Part shown: one piece after another, positions 1-11,640 of the stretch
How the letters are laid out: the number at the start of each line of letters is the position of its first letter
Numbering within the stretch: the stretch's first letter is position 1
Assembly: GCA_035578905.1 (NCBI GenBank)
Contig: JAQJVL010000057.1
Location: 3,300,859 to 3,364,858, forward strand
Direction of reading: 5' to 3'
From: Stictocephala bisonia
Lineage: Eukaryota; Arthropoda; Insecta; Hemiptera; Membracidae
Length of the DNA: 64,000 nt
Notes under the pieces: model-generated
What the model was told of the DNA's origin: nothing
What the model saw: only the letters and a program-made list of their open reading frames with translations
Database searches by the model: none
Position numbers and translations under genes: made by a program

Positions 1-3000
1 TTTTACCTATGTATATGGTGAACCATAAGTTAATTTTACCTATGTATATGGTGAACCATAAGTTAATTTTACCTATGTATATGGTGAACCATAAGTTAAT
101 TTTACCTATGTATATGGTGAACCATAAGTTAATTTTACCTATGTATATGGTGAACCATAAGTAATTTTACCTATGTATATGGTGAACCATAAGTTAATTT
201 TACCTATGTATATGGTGAACCATAAGTAATTTTACCTATGTATATGGTGAACCATAAGTTAATTTTACCTATGTATATGGTGAACCATAAGTTAATTTTA
301 CCTATGTATATGGTGAACCATAAGTTAATTTTACCTATGTATATGGTGAACCATAAGTTAATTTTACCTATGTATATGGTGAACCATAAGTTAATTTTAC
401 CTATGTATATGGTGAACCATAAGTAATTTTACCTATGTATATGGTGAACCATAAGTTAATTTTACCTATGTATATGGTGAACCATAAGTTAATTTTACCT
501 ATGTATATGGTGAACCATAAGTTAATTTTACCTATGTATATGGTGAACCATAAGTAATTTTACCTATGTATATGGTGAACCATAAGTTAATTTTACCTAT
601 GTATACTGGTGAACCATAAGTTAATTTTACCTATGTATATGGTGAACCATAAGTTAATTTTACCTATGTATATGGTGGACCATAAGTTAATTTTACCTAT
701 GTATATGGTGAACCATAAGTTAATTTGACCTATGTATACTGGTGAACCATAAGTTAATTTTACCTATGTATATGGTGAACCATAAGTTAATTTTACCTAT
801 GTATATGGTGAACCATAAGTTAATTTTACCTATGTATATGGTGAACCATAAGTAATTTGACCTATGTATATGGTGAACCATAAGTTAATTTTACCTATGT
901 ATACGGTGAACCATAAGTTAATTTTACCTATGTATATGGTGAACCATAAGTTAATTTTACCTATGTATACGGTGGACCATAAGTTAATTTGACATATGTA
1001 TACGGTGAACCATAAGTTAATTTTACCTATGTATACGGTGAACCATAAGTTAATTTTACCTATGTATATGGTGAACCATAAGTTAATTTTACCTATGTAT
1101 ATGGTGACCATAAGTTAATTTGACCTATGTATATCGGTGAACCATAAGTTAATTTTACCTATGTATATGGTGAACCATAAGTAATTTGACCTATGTATAC
1201 GGTGGAACCATAAGTAATTTGACCTATGTATATGGTGAACCATAAGTTAATTTTACCTATGTATATGGTGGACCATAAGTTAATTTGACCTATGTATACG
1301 GTGGAACCATAAGTAATTTGACCTATGTATATGGTGAACCATAAGTTAATTTTACCTATGTATATGGTGGACCATAAGTTAATTTGACCTATGTATACGG
1401 TGGACCATAAGTAATTTGACCTATGTATATGGTGAACCATAAGTTAATTTTACCTATGTATATGGTGGACCATAAGTTAATTTGACCTATGTATACGGTG
1501 CACCATAAGTTAATTTGACCTATGTATACGGTGGACCATAAGTTAATTTTACCTATGTATATGGTGAACCATAAGTTAATTTTACCTATGTATACGGTGG
1601 ACCATAAGTTAATTTGACCTATGTATACGGTGAACCATAAGTTAATTTTACCTATGTATATGGTGAACCATAAGTAATTTGACCTATGTATACGGTGGAC
1701 CATAAGTAATTTGACCTATGTATATGGTGAACCATAAGTTAATTTTACCTATGTATATGGTGAACCATAAGTTAATTTTACCTATGTATATGGTGGACCA
1801 TAAGTTAATTTGACCTATGTATACGGTGGACCATAAGTAATTTGACCTATGTATATGGTGAACCATAAGTTAATTTTACCTATGTATATGGTGGACCATA
1901 AGTTAATTTGACCTATGTATACGGTGCACCATAAGTTAATTTGACCTATGTATACGGTGGACCATAAGTTAATTTGACCTATGTATATGGTGGACCATAA
2001 GTTAATTTGACCTATGTATATGGTGGACCATAAGTTAATTTGACCTATGTATACGGTGAACCATAAGTTAATTTTACCTATGTATATGGTGAACCATAAG
2101 TAATTTGACCTATGTATACGGTGGACCATAAGTAATTTGACCTATGTATATGGTGAACCATAAGTTAATTTTACCTATGTATATGGTGGACCATAAGTTA
2201 ATTTGACCTATGTATACGGTGGACCATAAGTAATTTGACCTATGTATATGGTGAACCATAAGTTAATTTTACCTATGTATATGGTGGACCATAAGTTAAT
2301 TTGACCTATGTATACGGTGGACCATAAGTAATTTGACCTATGTATATGGTGAACCATAAGTTAATTTTACCTATGTATATGGTGGACCATAAGTTAATTT
2401 GACCTATGTATACGGTGCACCATAAGTTAATTTGACCTATGTATACGGTGGACCATAAGTTAATTTGACCTATGTATACGGTGCACCATAAGTTAATTTG
2501 ACCTATGTATACGGTGGACCATAACTATTTTGACCTATTTATATGGTGGACCATAAGTTAATTTGACCTATGTATACGGTGGACCATAACTAATTTGACC
2601 TATGTATATGGTGGACCATAAGTTAATTTGACCTATGTATACGGTGCACCATAAGTTAATTTGACCTATGTATACGGTGGACCATAAGTTAATTTGACCT
2701 ATGTATATGGTGGACCATAAGTTAATTTTACCTATGTATATGGTGGACCATAAGTTAATTTGACCTATGTATATGGTGAACCATAAGTTAATTTGACCTA
2801 TGTATACGGTGGACCATAAGTTAATTTGACCTATGTATTCGGTGGACCATAAGTTAATTTGACCTATGTATATGGTGGACCATAAGTTAATTTGACCTAT
2901 GTATACGGTGGACCATAAGTAATTTGACCTATGTATATGGTGAACCATAAGTTAATTTTACCTATGTATATGGTGAACCATAAGTTAATTTTACCTATGT

Positions 3001-4345
3001 ATACGGTGCACCATAAGTTAATTTGACCTATGTATACGGTGGACCATAAGTTAATTTGACCTATGTATATGGTGGACCATAAGTTAATTTGACCTATGTA
3101 TATGGTGGACCATAAGTTAATTTGACCTATGTATATGGTGAACCATAAGTTAATTTGACCTATGTATACGGTGGACCATAAGTTAATTTGACCTATGTAT
3201 TCGGTGGACCATAAGTTAATTTGACCTATGTATACGGTGGACCATAAGTAATTTGACCTATGTATATGGTGAACCATAAGTTAATTTTACCTATGTATAT
3301 GGTGGACCATAAGTTAATTTGACCTATGTATACGGTGCACCATAAGTTAATTTGACCTATGTATACGGTGGACCATAAGTTAATTTGACCTATGTATATG
3401 GTGGACCATAAGTTAATTTGACCTATGTATATGGTGGACCATAAGTTAATTTGACCTATGTATATGGTGAACCATAAGTTAATTTGACCTATGTATACGG
3501 TGGACCATAAGTTAATTTGACCTATGTATTCGGTGGACCATAAGTTAATTTGACCTATGTATATGGTGGACCATAAGTTAATTTGACCTATGTATATGGT
3601 GGACCATAAGTTAATTTGACCTATGTATATGGTGGACCATAAGTTAATTTGACCTATGTATATGGTGGACCATAAGTTAATTTGACCTATGTATATGGTG
3701 AACCATAAGTTAATTTGACCTATATATACGGTGGACCATAAGTTAATTTGACCTATGTATTCGGTGGACCATAAGTTAATTTGACCTATGTATATGGTGG
3801 ACCATAAGTTAATTTGACCTATGTATATGGTGGACCATAAGTTAATTTGACCTATGTATATGGTGGACCATAAGTTAATTTGACCTATATATATGGTGAA
3901 CCATAAGTTAATTTGACCTATGTATGCGGTGGACCATAAGTTAATTTGAACTATGTATATGGTGGACCATAAGTTAATTTGACCTATGTATACGGTGGAT
4001 CATAAGTTAATTTGACCTATGTATACGGTGGACCATAAGTTAATTTGACCTATGTATACGGTGGACCATAAGTTAATTTGACCTATGTATACGGTGGACC
4101 ATAAGTTAATTTGACCCATGTATACGGTGGACCATAAGTTAATTTTACCTATGTATACGGTGGACCATAAGTTAATTTGACCCATGTATACGGTGGACCA
4201 TAAGTTAATTTGATCTATGTGTACGGTGGACCATAATTATTTTGACCTATGTATATGGTGGACCATAAGTTAATTTGACCTATGTATACGGTGGACCATA
4301 AGTTAATTTGACCTATGTATATGGTGGACCATAAGTGACCTATGT
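1..4345. repeat. 33-bp satellite array, about 130 copies
   Basis: Head-to-tail repeat of a 33-bp unit containing ACCTATGTATAYGGTG and ACCATAAGTTAATTT, running from the window edge. Some units lack one T (AAGTAATTT instead of AAGTTAATTT) and are 32 bp. Units from 1 to about 1000 mostly read TTTTACC and GTGAACC; later ones mostly read TTTGACC and GTGGACC with GTATACGG, so there is a variant gradient. Larger periods of 426 bp (1.39-2.13 kb) and 329 bp (2.57-3.28 kb) show as near-identical blocks. Since 33 is 11 codons, frames stay open on both strands, but they are by-products of the repeat. No transcription or coding signal is seen. The left end is outside the window. Confidence 0.97.
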
Positions 4346-4348
4346 ATA

Positions 4349-4759
4349 TTCTTACATTCTTACATATGAGACGCCGACCCAACGTTGTTGGTATTTTAAG
4401 GCGAATATGAGTGGTTATATGAATGTAGGATGAGTGTGGATGGGTGTAGTCTGGTTACTATCTGAGTTCAACTGTACCTCAGAAAGGGCAATTTATTAAT
4501 AGCCCAACAGCCAGGGCTACTAAGGGACCTACAGCTTTACGTGGAATCCGAACCACGTAGTGCTGGTCTGATTTTCAGCTAATTGATAAGCCTGATACTC
4601 AGTTATCTCCCCCACACAACACCCGCACAATGATTACCACCCAACATGGACATCCCAGACTTCTCTAGTAGTGTCCACGCCGATAGCATCCAACCTATCG
4701 CCTACCATCTCCCAAACACTTTGTCCCCATGTTACTGGGTTACAGCACTGCGCCACCAG
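4349..4759 (-). mobile_element. SINE-like family A, copy 1 (inside the satellite)
   Basis: This block interrupts the 33-bp satellite, which resumes at 4760. It matches the long copies at 15053-15515 (opposite orientation) and 59788-60217. Read on the minus strand it starts ACTGGTGGCGCAGTGCTGTA, which resembles a pol III A box (TGGCGCAGTGC), and ends with a tail containing TGTAAGAATGTAAGAATA. A B-box-like GGTTCGGATTCC lies far downstream in the sense direction, so tRNA ancestry is possible but not shown. No protein is encoded. That it is a mobile repeat is supported by three long and two partial copies in the window. Confidence 0.8.
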
Positions 4760-4816
4760 TACGGTGGACCATAAGTTAATTTGACCTATGTATACGGTGG
4801 ACCATTAGTTAATTTT
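4760..4816. repeat. Residual 33-bp satellite units
   Basis: About one and a half degenerate units of the 33-bp satellite follow the SINE-like insertion and end at ATTAGTTAATTTTTGTG. They show that the insertion lies just inside the right edge of the array. Confidence 0.9.
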
Positions 4817-5251
4817 TGTGTAAAAAATTTATTATTTTTACAGATAAATAAGGGAAACTTTAAAGGTGATTCTTGACGATTTTAAATTAAAACCTCATAA
4901 TATTAATTGATGGAGCCACTAGTTTGGGCCTTTAATAACCCATTCAGTTTTCACTATGACTATTATAACGAACCGTACAGTTGATATAGAACAGCTGACG
5001 GTAAGAGTTGTCGACCTACCAGCGGTTACTTGGTAGTTTTTGAACGGCCCCCGTAATGCCAGTCGAGGAATCCAATTGTCGTGGTGAATAAGTGTTTGGT
5101 TGTATTGAGAAGCTTGAGCCTTAGTACACTCACAACACGGAGACTGACCAGTGGCCGCCATTCCGTACGACCGTTAACTGATGTCTGTAATGGTCTCTTA
5201 CTTACACCACAGTACGACCCCACCAGACTGATTTATTAGTGCCAATTACAA
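4817..5251. other. No supported gene
   Basis: Two overlapping short minus-strand frames (65 and 80 residues, 4919-5223) lie here in sequence of more balanced composition than its surroundings. Neither has a motif I recognise, nor clear splice sites. It could be a fragment of an old transposon or of a single-copy exon; I see nothing that decides. Confidence 0.5.
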
Positions 5252-5506
5252 TGATGATATCAACGTAATTGATGACGACGGTGTAATGGTTATGAAATGA
5301 CGATTATGATGATGATGATGATGATATGACAATTGCGATGATTACTACGACGAAGATGATGACAGTGATCATTATGATGATGACGACGATTGTTATGACG
5401 ATTGATTGTGGTGTTAATAACGATGGTGATGATGACTACGACAAAGATGATGACAGTGATCATGATGATGATGACGATTGTTATTAATATTACGATGATG
5501 GTGGCG
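5252..5506. repeat. GAT/GAC-rich simple repeat with a local duplication
   Basis: Impure trinucleotide repeat of GAT, GAC and TAT. A block of roughly 90 bp starting near 5337 (GATGATTACTACGACGAAG) is repeated near 5427 with small differences, so a short tandem duplication overlies the microsatellite. A similar ATC-rich tract in the complementary sense lies at 9797-9935. Confidence 0.85.
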
Positions 5507-6685
5507 GTTTGTTTATATTTGTTTTGTTTAATGATTTATCTTACACATAATTCACTCTAAACCAGCAACATTATAATATTTTTATTTTAAATTCTTAATA
5601 TTATTTATTCAACCAACTCACAACGTGGAGAAAGCTTAAAGCCCTTGTAGCATCTAAACATCTTTTTTACAAGTGGCATGATTACAGTAGTACGGTACTT
5701 GTGCCAAATAGTTAATGTTAAAGTTTTTTTTTACGAAAAGTTGAGATTTTTCATCTAATTATTAACAAGACTGCAGTTATCTGCCTCCAGATAGTATATT
5801 TCACGTGATTCTTCATTAGATAATAGTGTTACGGTATAATTCAGTTCACGCTTCGCTGAGCCATCCTCAGGTGTATCGAACCATCACGAGGATCTCGGTG
5901 ACATGTTGTGCATAATAATTAACCCAGATAGAGTTGAGGTCAGGCCAGGTCACTGTTCGTCCTGTTGACGTTCAACAGAGCTCGTTTCCATATCGACAGG
6001 ATTAGAAGATAATCATTGGTAATAATTGATAATACCTGTAGAACAGTGACTTGGAACGTGTAGATATGTGTGTTGTTTCCGTTGCAACTTGTCTAAACAG
6101 ACTGCATGTACCCATGTGAGATTTGCCGAGCAGAACGGTGGTTCAACCTATGACGTATTTTATTGATCTCATGAAGAAATAAATAAATGAATCTACTTTT
6201 TATTGCAGTAGACAATTTTTAAAATTGTATTGCATACATAAATAAATAAAAACATAAATATATTTTTTCCTCTCATATGCTTAATTTTTTTAACATATAC
6301 ATGAATTAAACACTCAATATTATGTGCACACAAAATGTTTTAAAATTTCAATGACCCAGTGGTGATTAGCTGAAATAAATACATAATTAGCTTCTATTAA
6401 CGTGGACTACAGCTCTGCGCTAATAGTGTCTGCTATAGATCCCCTGGTGCCCTCAACATCATTTATCTTAGATCTGCTAATACATTGTTATAGCCGGAAT
6501 CATATATGGGTATTGTATGTTTGAGTTTGTATGGGTTTATATAGTTTTGTATTCTTCCAAATAGTTGAAAAATTGCCCTGTTATTTATCAACTCCATATC
6601 TTCAGTATCATGGTGTGTATTTAGTTTGTAAATTTATAAAATTTGCCATGAAATTAATATAACTTTATTTAAAATTTTTGGATCT
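5507..6685. other. No gene seen
   Basis: AT-rich sequence with many stops in all frames. A less AT-rich part at about 5870-6130 has no open frame or repeat partner in this window. Nothing else can be supported. Confidence 0.55.
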
Positions 6686-6689
6686 TTTC

Positions 6690-6850
6690 CTTTAATTCAC
6701 TTCCACTACTTTTTTGTTTCCGTTAATTCACTACCTTGATAAATATTCTTTTGCTCTAAAAACAGTTTCCCGATCATTTGTACGTCCACTGTGGTATTCC
6801 TTATTAGCTAGGAATCCGATATCGCTGGCTTTATCTTATCGCTTTCCAAG
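6690..6850 (+). mobile_element. Partial DNA element with CGTTAATTCACTACC ends
   Basis: The segment with TTTCCGTTAATTCACTACC, GCTCTAAAAACAG and TACGTCCACTGTGGTATT matches the reverse complement of 25560-25692, where the same order of blocks occurs. The 25.4-kb copy has similar motifs at both ends, so this is probably one half of a non-autonomous DNA transposon. No coding capacity is seen. The superfamily is not known to me. Confidence 0.6.
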
Positions 6851-6985
6851 AACTAAATTTTATTCTATTTATTTAGAACGTTATACATTGTCTAAATTCT
6901 AACGTTATTGTTGTCTAAATTCTAAATTTTATTTAGAAGAGAACTACTAACAGAACAGTTTAATGTTTATATAATGGAAATAACA

Positions 6986-7249
6986 ATGACGCCGAATTTT
7001 TTTTACAAATATAGAATAATAGTAGAGCACATAGGTAATAATAGATTTAAGGAACTAAATACAAGATATGGTGAACGATTTATTAGAAAGAGAGAAACAT
7101 AGCGAGTACAAAGGCCACATTCAGTTTTTGGAGAAAGAATATTGGAATTCATAGTACCTACTCTTTATAAAAAATGGCCACAACATTTTGATGAACAAAG
7201 TGTTTTGAAATTTAAAAGGGATTTTTACGATTGGCTTATTTTAAAGTGA
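6986..7249 (+). pseudogene. Non-LTR retrotransposon remnant, C-terminal tail of RT ORF
   Basis: A frame ending at TGA 7247-7249 reads ...HSVFGERILEFIVPTLYK, KWPQHF and FKRDFYDWLI. This resembles the C-terminal tail found in many LINE reverse transcriptases (a VP-x-LYN-x-LP motif followed by a K-F-K-x-x-L-x-x-W-L helix). One in-frame TAG (near 7101) breaks it and no RT core precedes it, so it is a short dead 3' fragment. The assignment rests on motif resemblance only, and the clade cannot be told. Confidence 0.45.
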
Positions 7250-8165
7250 CAAACATATAATTTTGATGGTCTGCCTAGATAAAAGTTACAATAAGTTTTT
7301 ATTTTACTATCAGCCATTACAATATGGTCTCATGATAAATAAACATTTATTGTTAAATTAAAAACATTATTGTAAGCACAGTGAAATTTTAAGAATATGC
7401 CAAAATATTACCCGTTTTTGTGTAAAATTTAAATGTATTATTTGAATTGTATACAATGTATTAAAATGGCCCCTGTTGATAAGCTTTTAAAACTTACCAG
7501 AGCCAGATCTTTTAAACATTTTTGGAAATAAAAACAAAACAAAAAATAATAATGAACTCTTCCAAATGTTATTCTTATAAGATTTAAGGAACTTATATAT
7601 AAACATATATATAAGTGAAATGTCACTTACTGACTCATCATGAAAACTTCAAAACTAAAAAAAAAATGCTATCATAAAGGTGCAATAAGAAAAGATATTT
7701 CTAAATCCAATTCCTAAAGAGTAAAAACTGCTTTAAAACGCCATTATTCCTATAAGATTAAAAATCGAATTATTTAACAATAAATTAAAATGAAGTTGTT
7801 AAAAAAATTAGACTTATAAACTAAACGCCCGATTGTCTTGGAAGTTTTGAGAGAATGCAGATTTTGTATGATAGAAGTGCACCAACAGAAGATTAGTCGA
7901 AATTCCATTTCTAAAGAGAAGAAACAGATCTTAAAAGAATCCTCTTACATTGTATTAATTATAACTCTAGTTCGGAAACAAATAATTTAAAAAATCTGTT
8001 TACAAACAAAACAACACTAAAATATTATTTGTTCTGTTTGTTAATTTTGAATTCACGTTAATTATTATTTTTATAAACAATAAGTCACTCACTTTTAACT
8101 CGTTCAATTGTGGATTAGTATATTTTTATATTTACTATCCACAAGCTGAATATTTGTCATTTGCT
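7250..8165. other. No gene seen
   Basis: AT-rich sequence with no open frame beyond chance, no tandem repeat and no match elsewhere in the window. It may hold 3' untranslated sequence of the LINE fragment at 6986-7249, but no tail or target duplication was found. Confidence 0.5.
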
Positions 8166-8202
<37 letters not shown>

Positions 8203-8438
8203 CTATCTTAAAGAGAGGCCAATCTCCTTCTTAACCTTACTCTGTTACTCTGTCCATTCCTCATAGACTATTGATCTGTGCGAGGAACTTAATCAGACAG
8301 AGTAAAGAAGGCGAACCAGTACAGTAGAAGGTGAATGTTACTGATAAGTCTTCCGGTCTTTGCCGGATTCGAACCAGCGCTATCTCTAACCCAAACTCAA
8401 AGTCCTGACGCCTTAAACCGCTCGGCCACCGGCTCGCC
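8166..8438 (-). mobile_element. tRNA-derived SINE
   Basis: On the minus strand the element starts at 8438 with GGCGAGCCGGTGGCCGAGCG, a typical tRNA 5' half with A box TGGCCGAGCGG. A B box GGTTCGAATCC follows about 65 bp later, which is type 2 tRNA (Leu/Ser-like) spacing. A tRNA-unrelated body then ends in a poly(A) tract, seen as the T-run 8166-8202 on the plus strand. Internal pol III promoter, body and poly(A) tail in this order define a SINE. It encodes nothing and depends on a partner LINE. It is not a functional tRNA gene because the acceptor stem does not close after the T arm. Confidence 0.8.
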
Positions 8439-8589
8439 CATTATCCGATTTCGCACTAAAACATTTGTAAACACATAAATCATTTGTAAAAAAATATTTT
8501 ACTAAGCCATATAATAAAACACATTAACTGCTGAAAATGTCCAGTTACAAAAGGAATGTCCAGTTACAAAAGGAACACTATTTATCTAA

Positions 8590-9190
8590 GAACACACAGT
8601 TACGACCAGCGCATTGCAGCGCTGTGGAGATAGGGCACCAAGTAGCCAGCCGCACAACTAGCCTACAATCGTATAATGACATACAGTAACGTAGCGACAC
8701 TCCGATTGGCGACAAGCAAGACTCTAGCAATCCTAGCGGCGGGAGCACCACAGATAACTAACTCTCCCTGTAATATAACTCTAGAGTTAGTTATGTATTG
8801 TTTGCACTGTTTACATCCACAGCTGTTATTGTTATTATTCCACTTCTTTGCAAGAAACAATTCAATATGGTGTACTTTTATGCTCCTGTCATTAGGAGCG
8901 CAAGCATCGTGCTAGCTCCACAGCGCTGCAATGGAAGTGTCGTCACTGTATGTTATTATACTGTGGAATTATCGTTGCATTGCATTGTATCTTGCAATTA
9001 AGTGGAATAATAGCAATAGAAAAATTGACACGACAGGTTACAGAAATGTTTTTTGACACTTACTTTAACAGCTGAGGACGTAAACAGTGCAGAAATACGC
9101 GCTACTCAGCTTACGCCGCTAGGAGCGCTAGCATAGCTTGTCGCCAATTTTTAATGGAGTGGCGCAACTGTATGTTATTGGACTGTGATC
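8590..9190. mobile_element. Foldback/MITE-like element with inverted ends
   Basis: The left arm (about 8671-8745) carries ACATACAGTAACGTAGC, ATTGGCGACAAGC and CCTAGCGGCG. The reverse complement of 9110-9186 has ACATACAGTTGCGCCAC, ATTGGCGACAAGC and CCTAGCGGCG in the same order. A further pair, GCATTGCAGCGCTGTGGAG at 8601-8620 and its near inverse at about 8917-8936, suggests a nested or rearranged end. The short overlapping open frames between the arms look like chance. Non-autonomous DNA transposon is the best reading; the exact boundaries are uncertain. Confidence 0.6.
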
Positions 9191-9796
9191 TTACTTTTAA
9201 GAATGTAACCTAACAAAAGATAAATAATGACAAAATACGATAAACAAGACAAATATACAGTGGCAAAATGTCCATAACAGCTGATATTATATATTAAGCA
9301 TTAAAACAAAATAATACACATGACATCAGAACCAACGATACGTCATTCATTTATCTAGTGGTTTTGTCCACAAGAATGACAAGGTAACTAAGGAAAACTG
9401 GGGGGGGGGGGTTGTTGAATTTAAAATATCTACATAACCTAAGAACATCTTAAACTTGTAAAGAATTGCCAAACAGTTTCATGTTTTCAATGTAGATGTA
9501 GTCACATATATATGGAATCCATTATGAATCTAGTTTGACCCTTCGGCCCGAAAGTAGGTAGACATTTGAATGGCCGGGTGCAACTGCGTATAACGAACAA
9601 AAACAATTCTTGTTTGAATTCCTGACATAGCTGAACACACTTTTTGTTAAACTTCCCCTCATTAAATTCATCAAACAGGTCCTGACAAAGTCGTACACTT
9701 TCTAAAAACCATTACACAAATTTATCGATTGTGGGGGACGTCAGTTTCTGCCGGATCTCAGGAACTGAGTTTGCCTACAGTAGTGTTTATCGTTGT
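9191..9796. other. No gene seen
   Basis: AT-rich sequence with a short G-run near 9400. The piece around 9536 (CCCTTCGGCCCGAAAG) looks like several short CTTCGGCC-type motifs elsewhere in the window (for example near 14888) and may be the tail of an old LINE. That is a guess. Confidence 0.4.
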
Positions 9797-9935
9797 CATC
9801 ATCATCGTAGTTGTCTTCATCATTTCATCACCATCATCTTAGTAATATTCATCATAAACATCGTCGTTATATGCATAATCATCACCATCATCGTAGTCAT
9901 CTTCATCATTATCGTAATCATAATCATCATAGGAA
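9797..9935. repeat. ATC-rich simple repeat
   Basis: Impure CAT/ATC trinucleotide tract (CATCATCGTAG, CATCACCATCATC), complementary in composition to the GAT tract at 5252-5506. The resulting His-rich and Ile-rich frames are repeat artefacts. Confidence 0.85.
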
Positions 9936-10679
9936 CAATGGGGTAGATTCAGAATTGGAGGAAAGGGGTGGGGGAGCTGAAGGAAACGTAGAACTGACAC
10001 TCATAACCATCTTATCATTGATAAAATTTAGGTATTTTCGCTTTCCTCTGTACTGGGCTGTTAATACGTCAATTTCAATAATAAATAAATTGTATAGTAA
10101 TAATATAACAATAATAAATAATATGTATTCAATAATAAAGTTCTCAACTTGTAATATAACCACAGTTACCATCCCCATTCATCTTCTAGGTGCTCATGTA
10201 CATCTTGTTGTTTGCCTTGATCAAATAATGGGGTCAGCGTATCTGTCAAAATCAGAATCTGTTGTCTAAAATGTGTAAACTTTAACAATTAACTTTAATT
10301 TTGTCTAGTTATTTCGTTATTTATATGTTATATGTATAAAGTTATTTCGATGTTAATTGAAAGTAAACTTTTTAAGATTACCATAGTCAACTGTTCAAAT
10401 GAACGCTATTAAAGCATAAAAACGGATCAATAAGGCAGATTTTCACAAAAATTTGGCCCTCCCAGGCCGGATTCGGATGCGATAGAAGCCGGAAACCACG
10501 GCGAGCTTAAACACCTACATCCCGCGGTGTTGTGTTCACCCAGATACTGGGCGAAACCGGTAGAGGCCTGGGCGGGAACTGGACCACTGGCGCGTGCTTC
10601 TTGTCACGCCGGGCCCAGCAGCTGCTGCCTTGACCTCGGCTCACACGTAGTCCCAAACACCGTTGGACCACATGGTGGT
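9936..10679. other. No supported gene; GC-rich island at 10455-10650
   Basis: Most of this is AT-rich, but 10455-10650 is strikingly GC-rich (for example GGTAGAGGCCTGGGCGGGAA, CACGCCGGGCCCAGCAGC). I find no clear frame, splice sites or tRNA boxes in the GC-rich part. It could be the 5' end of a retrotransposon or a fragment of a coding exon. It directly abuts the 58-bp array. Confidence 0.45.
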
Positions 10680-11640
10680 GAGCTGTGGTGTCTCTGAGTC
10701 AAGGTATGAAAGATCTTTCACTGGGTTAATGAACCCAAATGTATGGTGACTTTGAGTAGAGATAGGATATATGTTATAATGAACCCAAATCTGAGATGAC
10801 TTTGAGTAGAGATAGGAGATATGTGTCACTTGGATAAAGAACCCCAAGCTGTGATGACTTTGAGTAAAGATAGGAGAGATGTATCACTGATTAATATGAA
10901 CCCAAATCTGAGATGACTTTGAGTAGAGATAGGAGATATGTTTCACTGATTATAATAAATACAAATCAAAGATGATTTTGAGTAGAGATATTAGAGATAT
11001 TTAACTGGTTATAGTGAACCCAGATATGAGATGACTTTGAGTAAATATCTGATAGATGCATCGCTGGGTTAATGAACCAAAATCTGTGGTAACGTTGAGT
11101 AAAGGTTTGATGGTTGTATTGCTGAGTTAACAAACCAAACTCTGCGGTGACTTAAAGTAAAGGCACGATAGATGTATTGCTGGGTTAATGAACTAAAATC
11201 TGTGGTAACGTTGAGTAAAGGTTTGATGGTTGTATTGCTGTGTTAACAAACCAAACTCTGCGGTGACTTAAAGTAAAGGCACGATAGATGCATCACTGGG
11301 TTAATGAACTAAAATCTGTGGTAACGTTGAGTAAAGGTTTGATGGTTGTATTGCTGTGTTAACAAACCAAACTCTGCGGTGACTTAAAGTAAAGGCACGA
11401 TAGATGTATTGCTGGGTTAATGAACTAAAATCTGTGGTAACGTTGAGTAAAGGCTTGATGGTTGTATTGCTGTGTTAACAAACCAAACTCTGCGGTGACT
11501 TAAAGTAAAGGCACGATAGATGTATTGCTGGGTTAATGAAGTTAAATATGTGGTGTCTTTGAGTAAAGGTAAGAAGAATGTTTCACTGTTGATAATGAAC
11601 ATGTGGTTTTCAGTAAAGATGTGATACATGTTTCATTCGC
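10680..11640. repeat. 58-bp tandem repeat with 116-bp dimeric higher-order unit
   Basis: Units of about 58 bp carry a GTGACTTTGAGTARAGAT core and an AATGAACCMAAATCTG block. At 11091-11530 two diverged monomers form a 116-bp dimer: AACGTTGAGTAAAGG recurs at 11091, 11207, 11323 and 11439, exactly 116 bp apart, and the dimers are almost identical. The flanking units are more diverged. Recent amplification of a dimer inside an older monomer array explains this. There is no coding signal. Confidence 0.93.

Noticed and set aside
830..4185. Many 60-126 residue frames with repeated YIGQINLWSTV-type peptides
   Set aside because: The 33-bp satellite is 11 codons long, so stop-free frames arise automatically; they break wherever a 32-bp unit occurs.
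1..4345. CRISPR array
   Set aside because: Period is in the CRISPR size range, but units are contiguous with no unique spacers, and the context is a eukaryotic genome.
1..4345. Telomeric repeat
   Set aside because: The insect telomere unit TTAGG is not seen; the 33-bp unit is a satellite.
8360..8438. A tRNA gene (Leu/Ser-like) on the minus strand
   Set aside because: A and B boxes are good, but the acceptor stem does not pair after the T arm, and a SINE body with a poly(A) tail follows.
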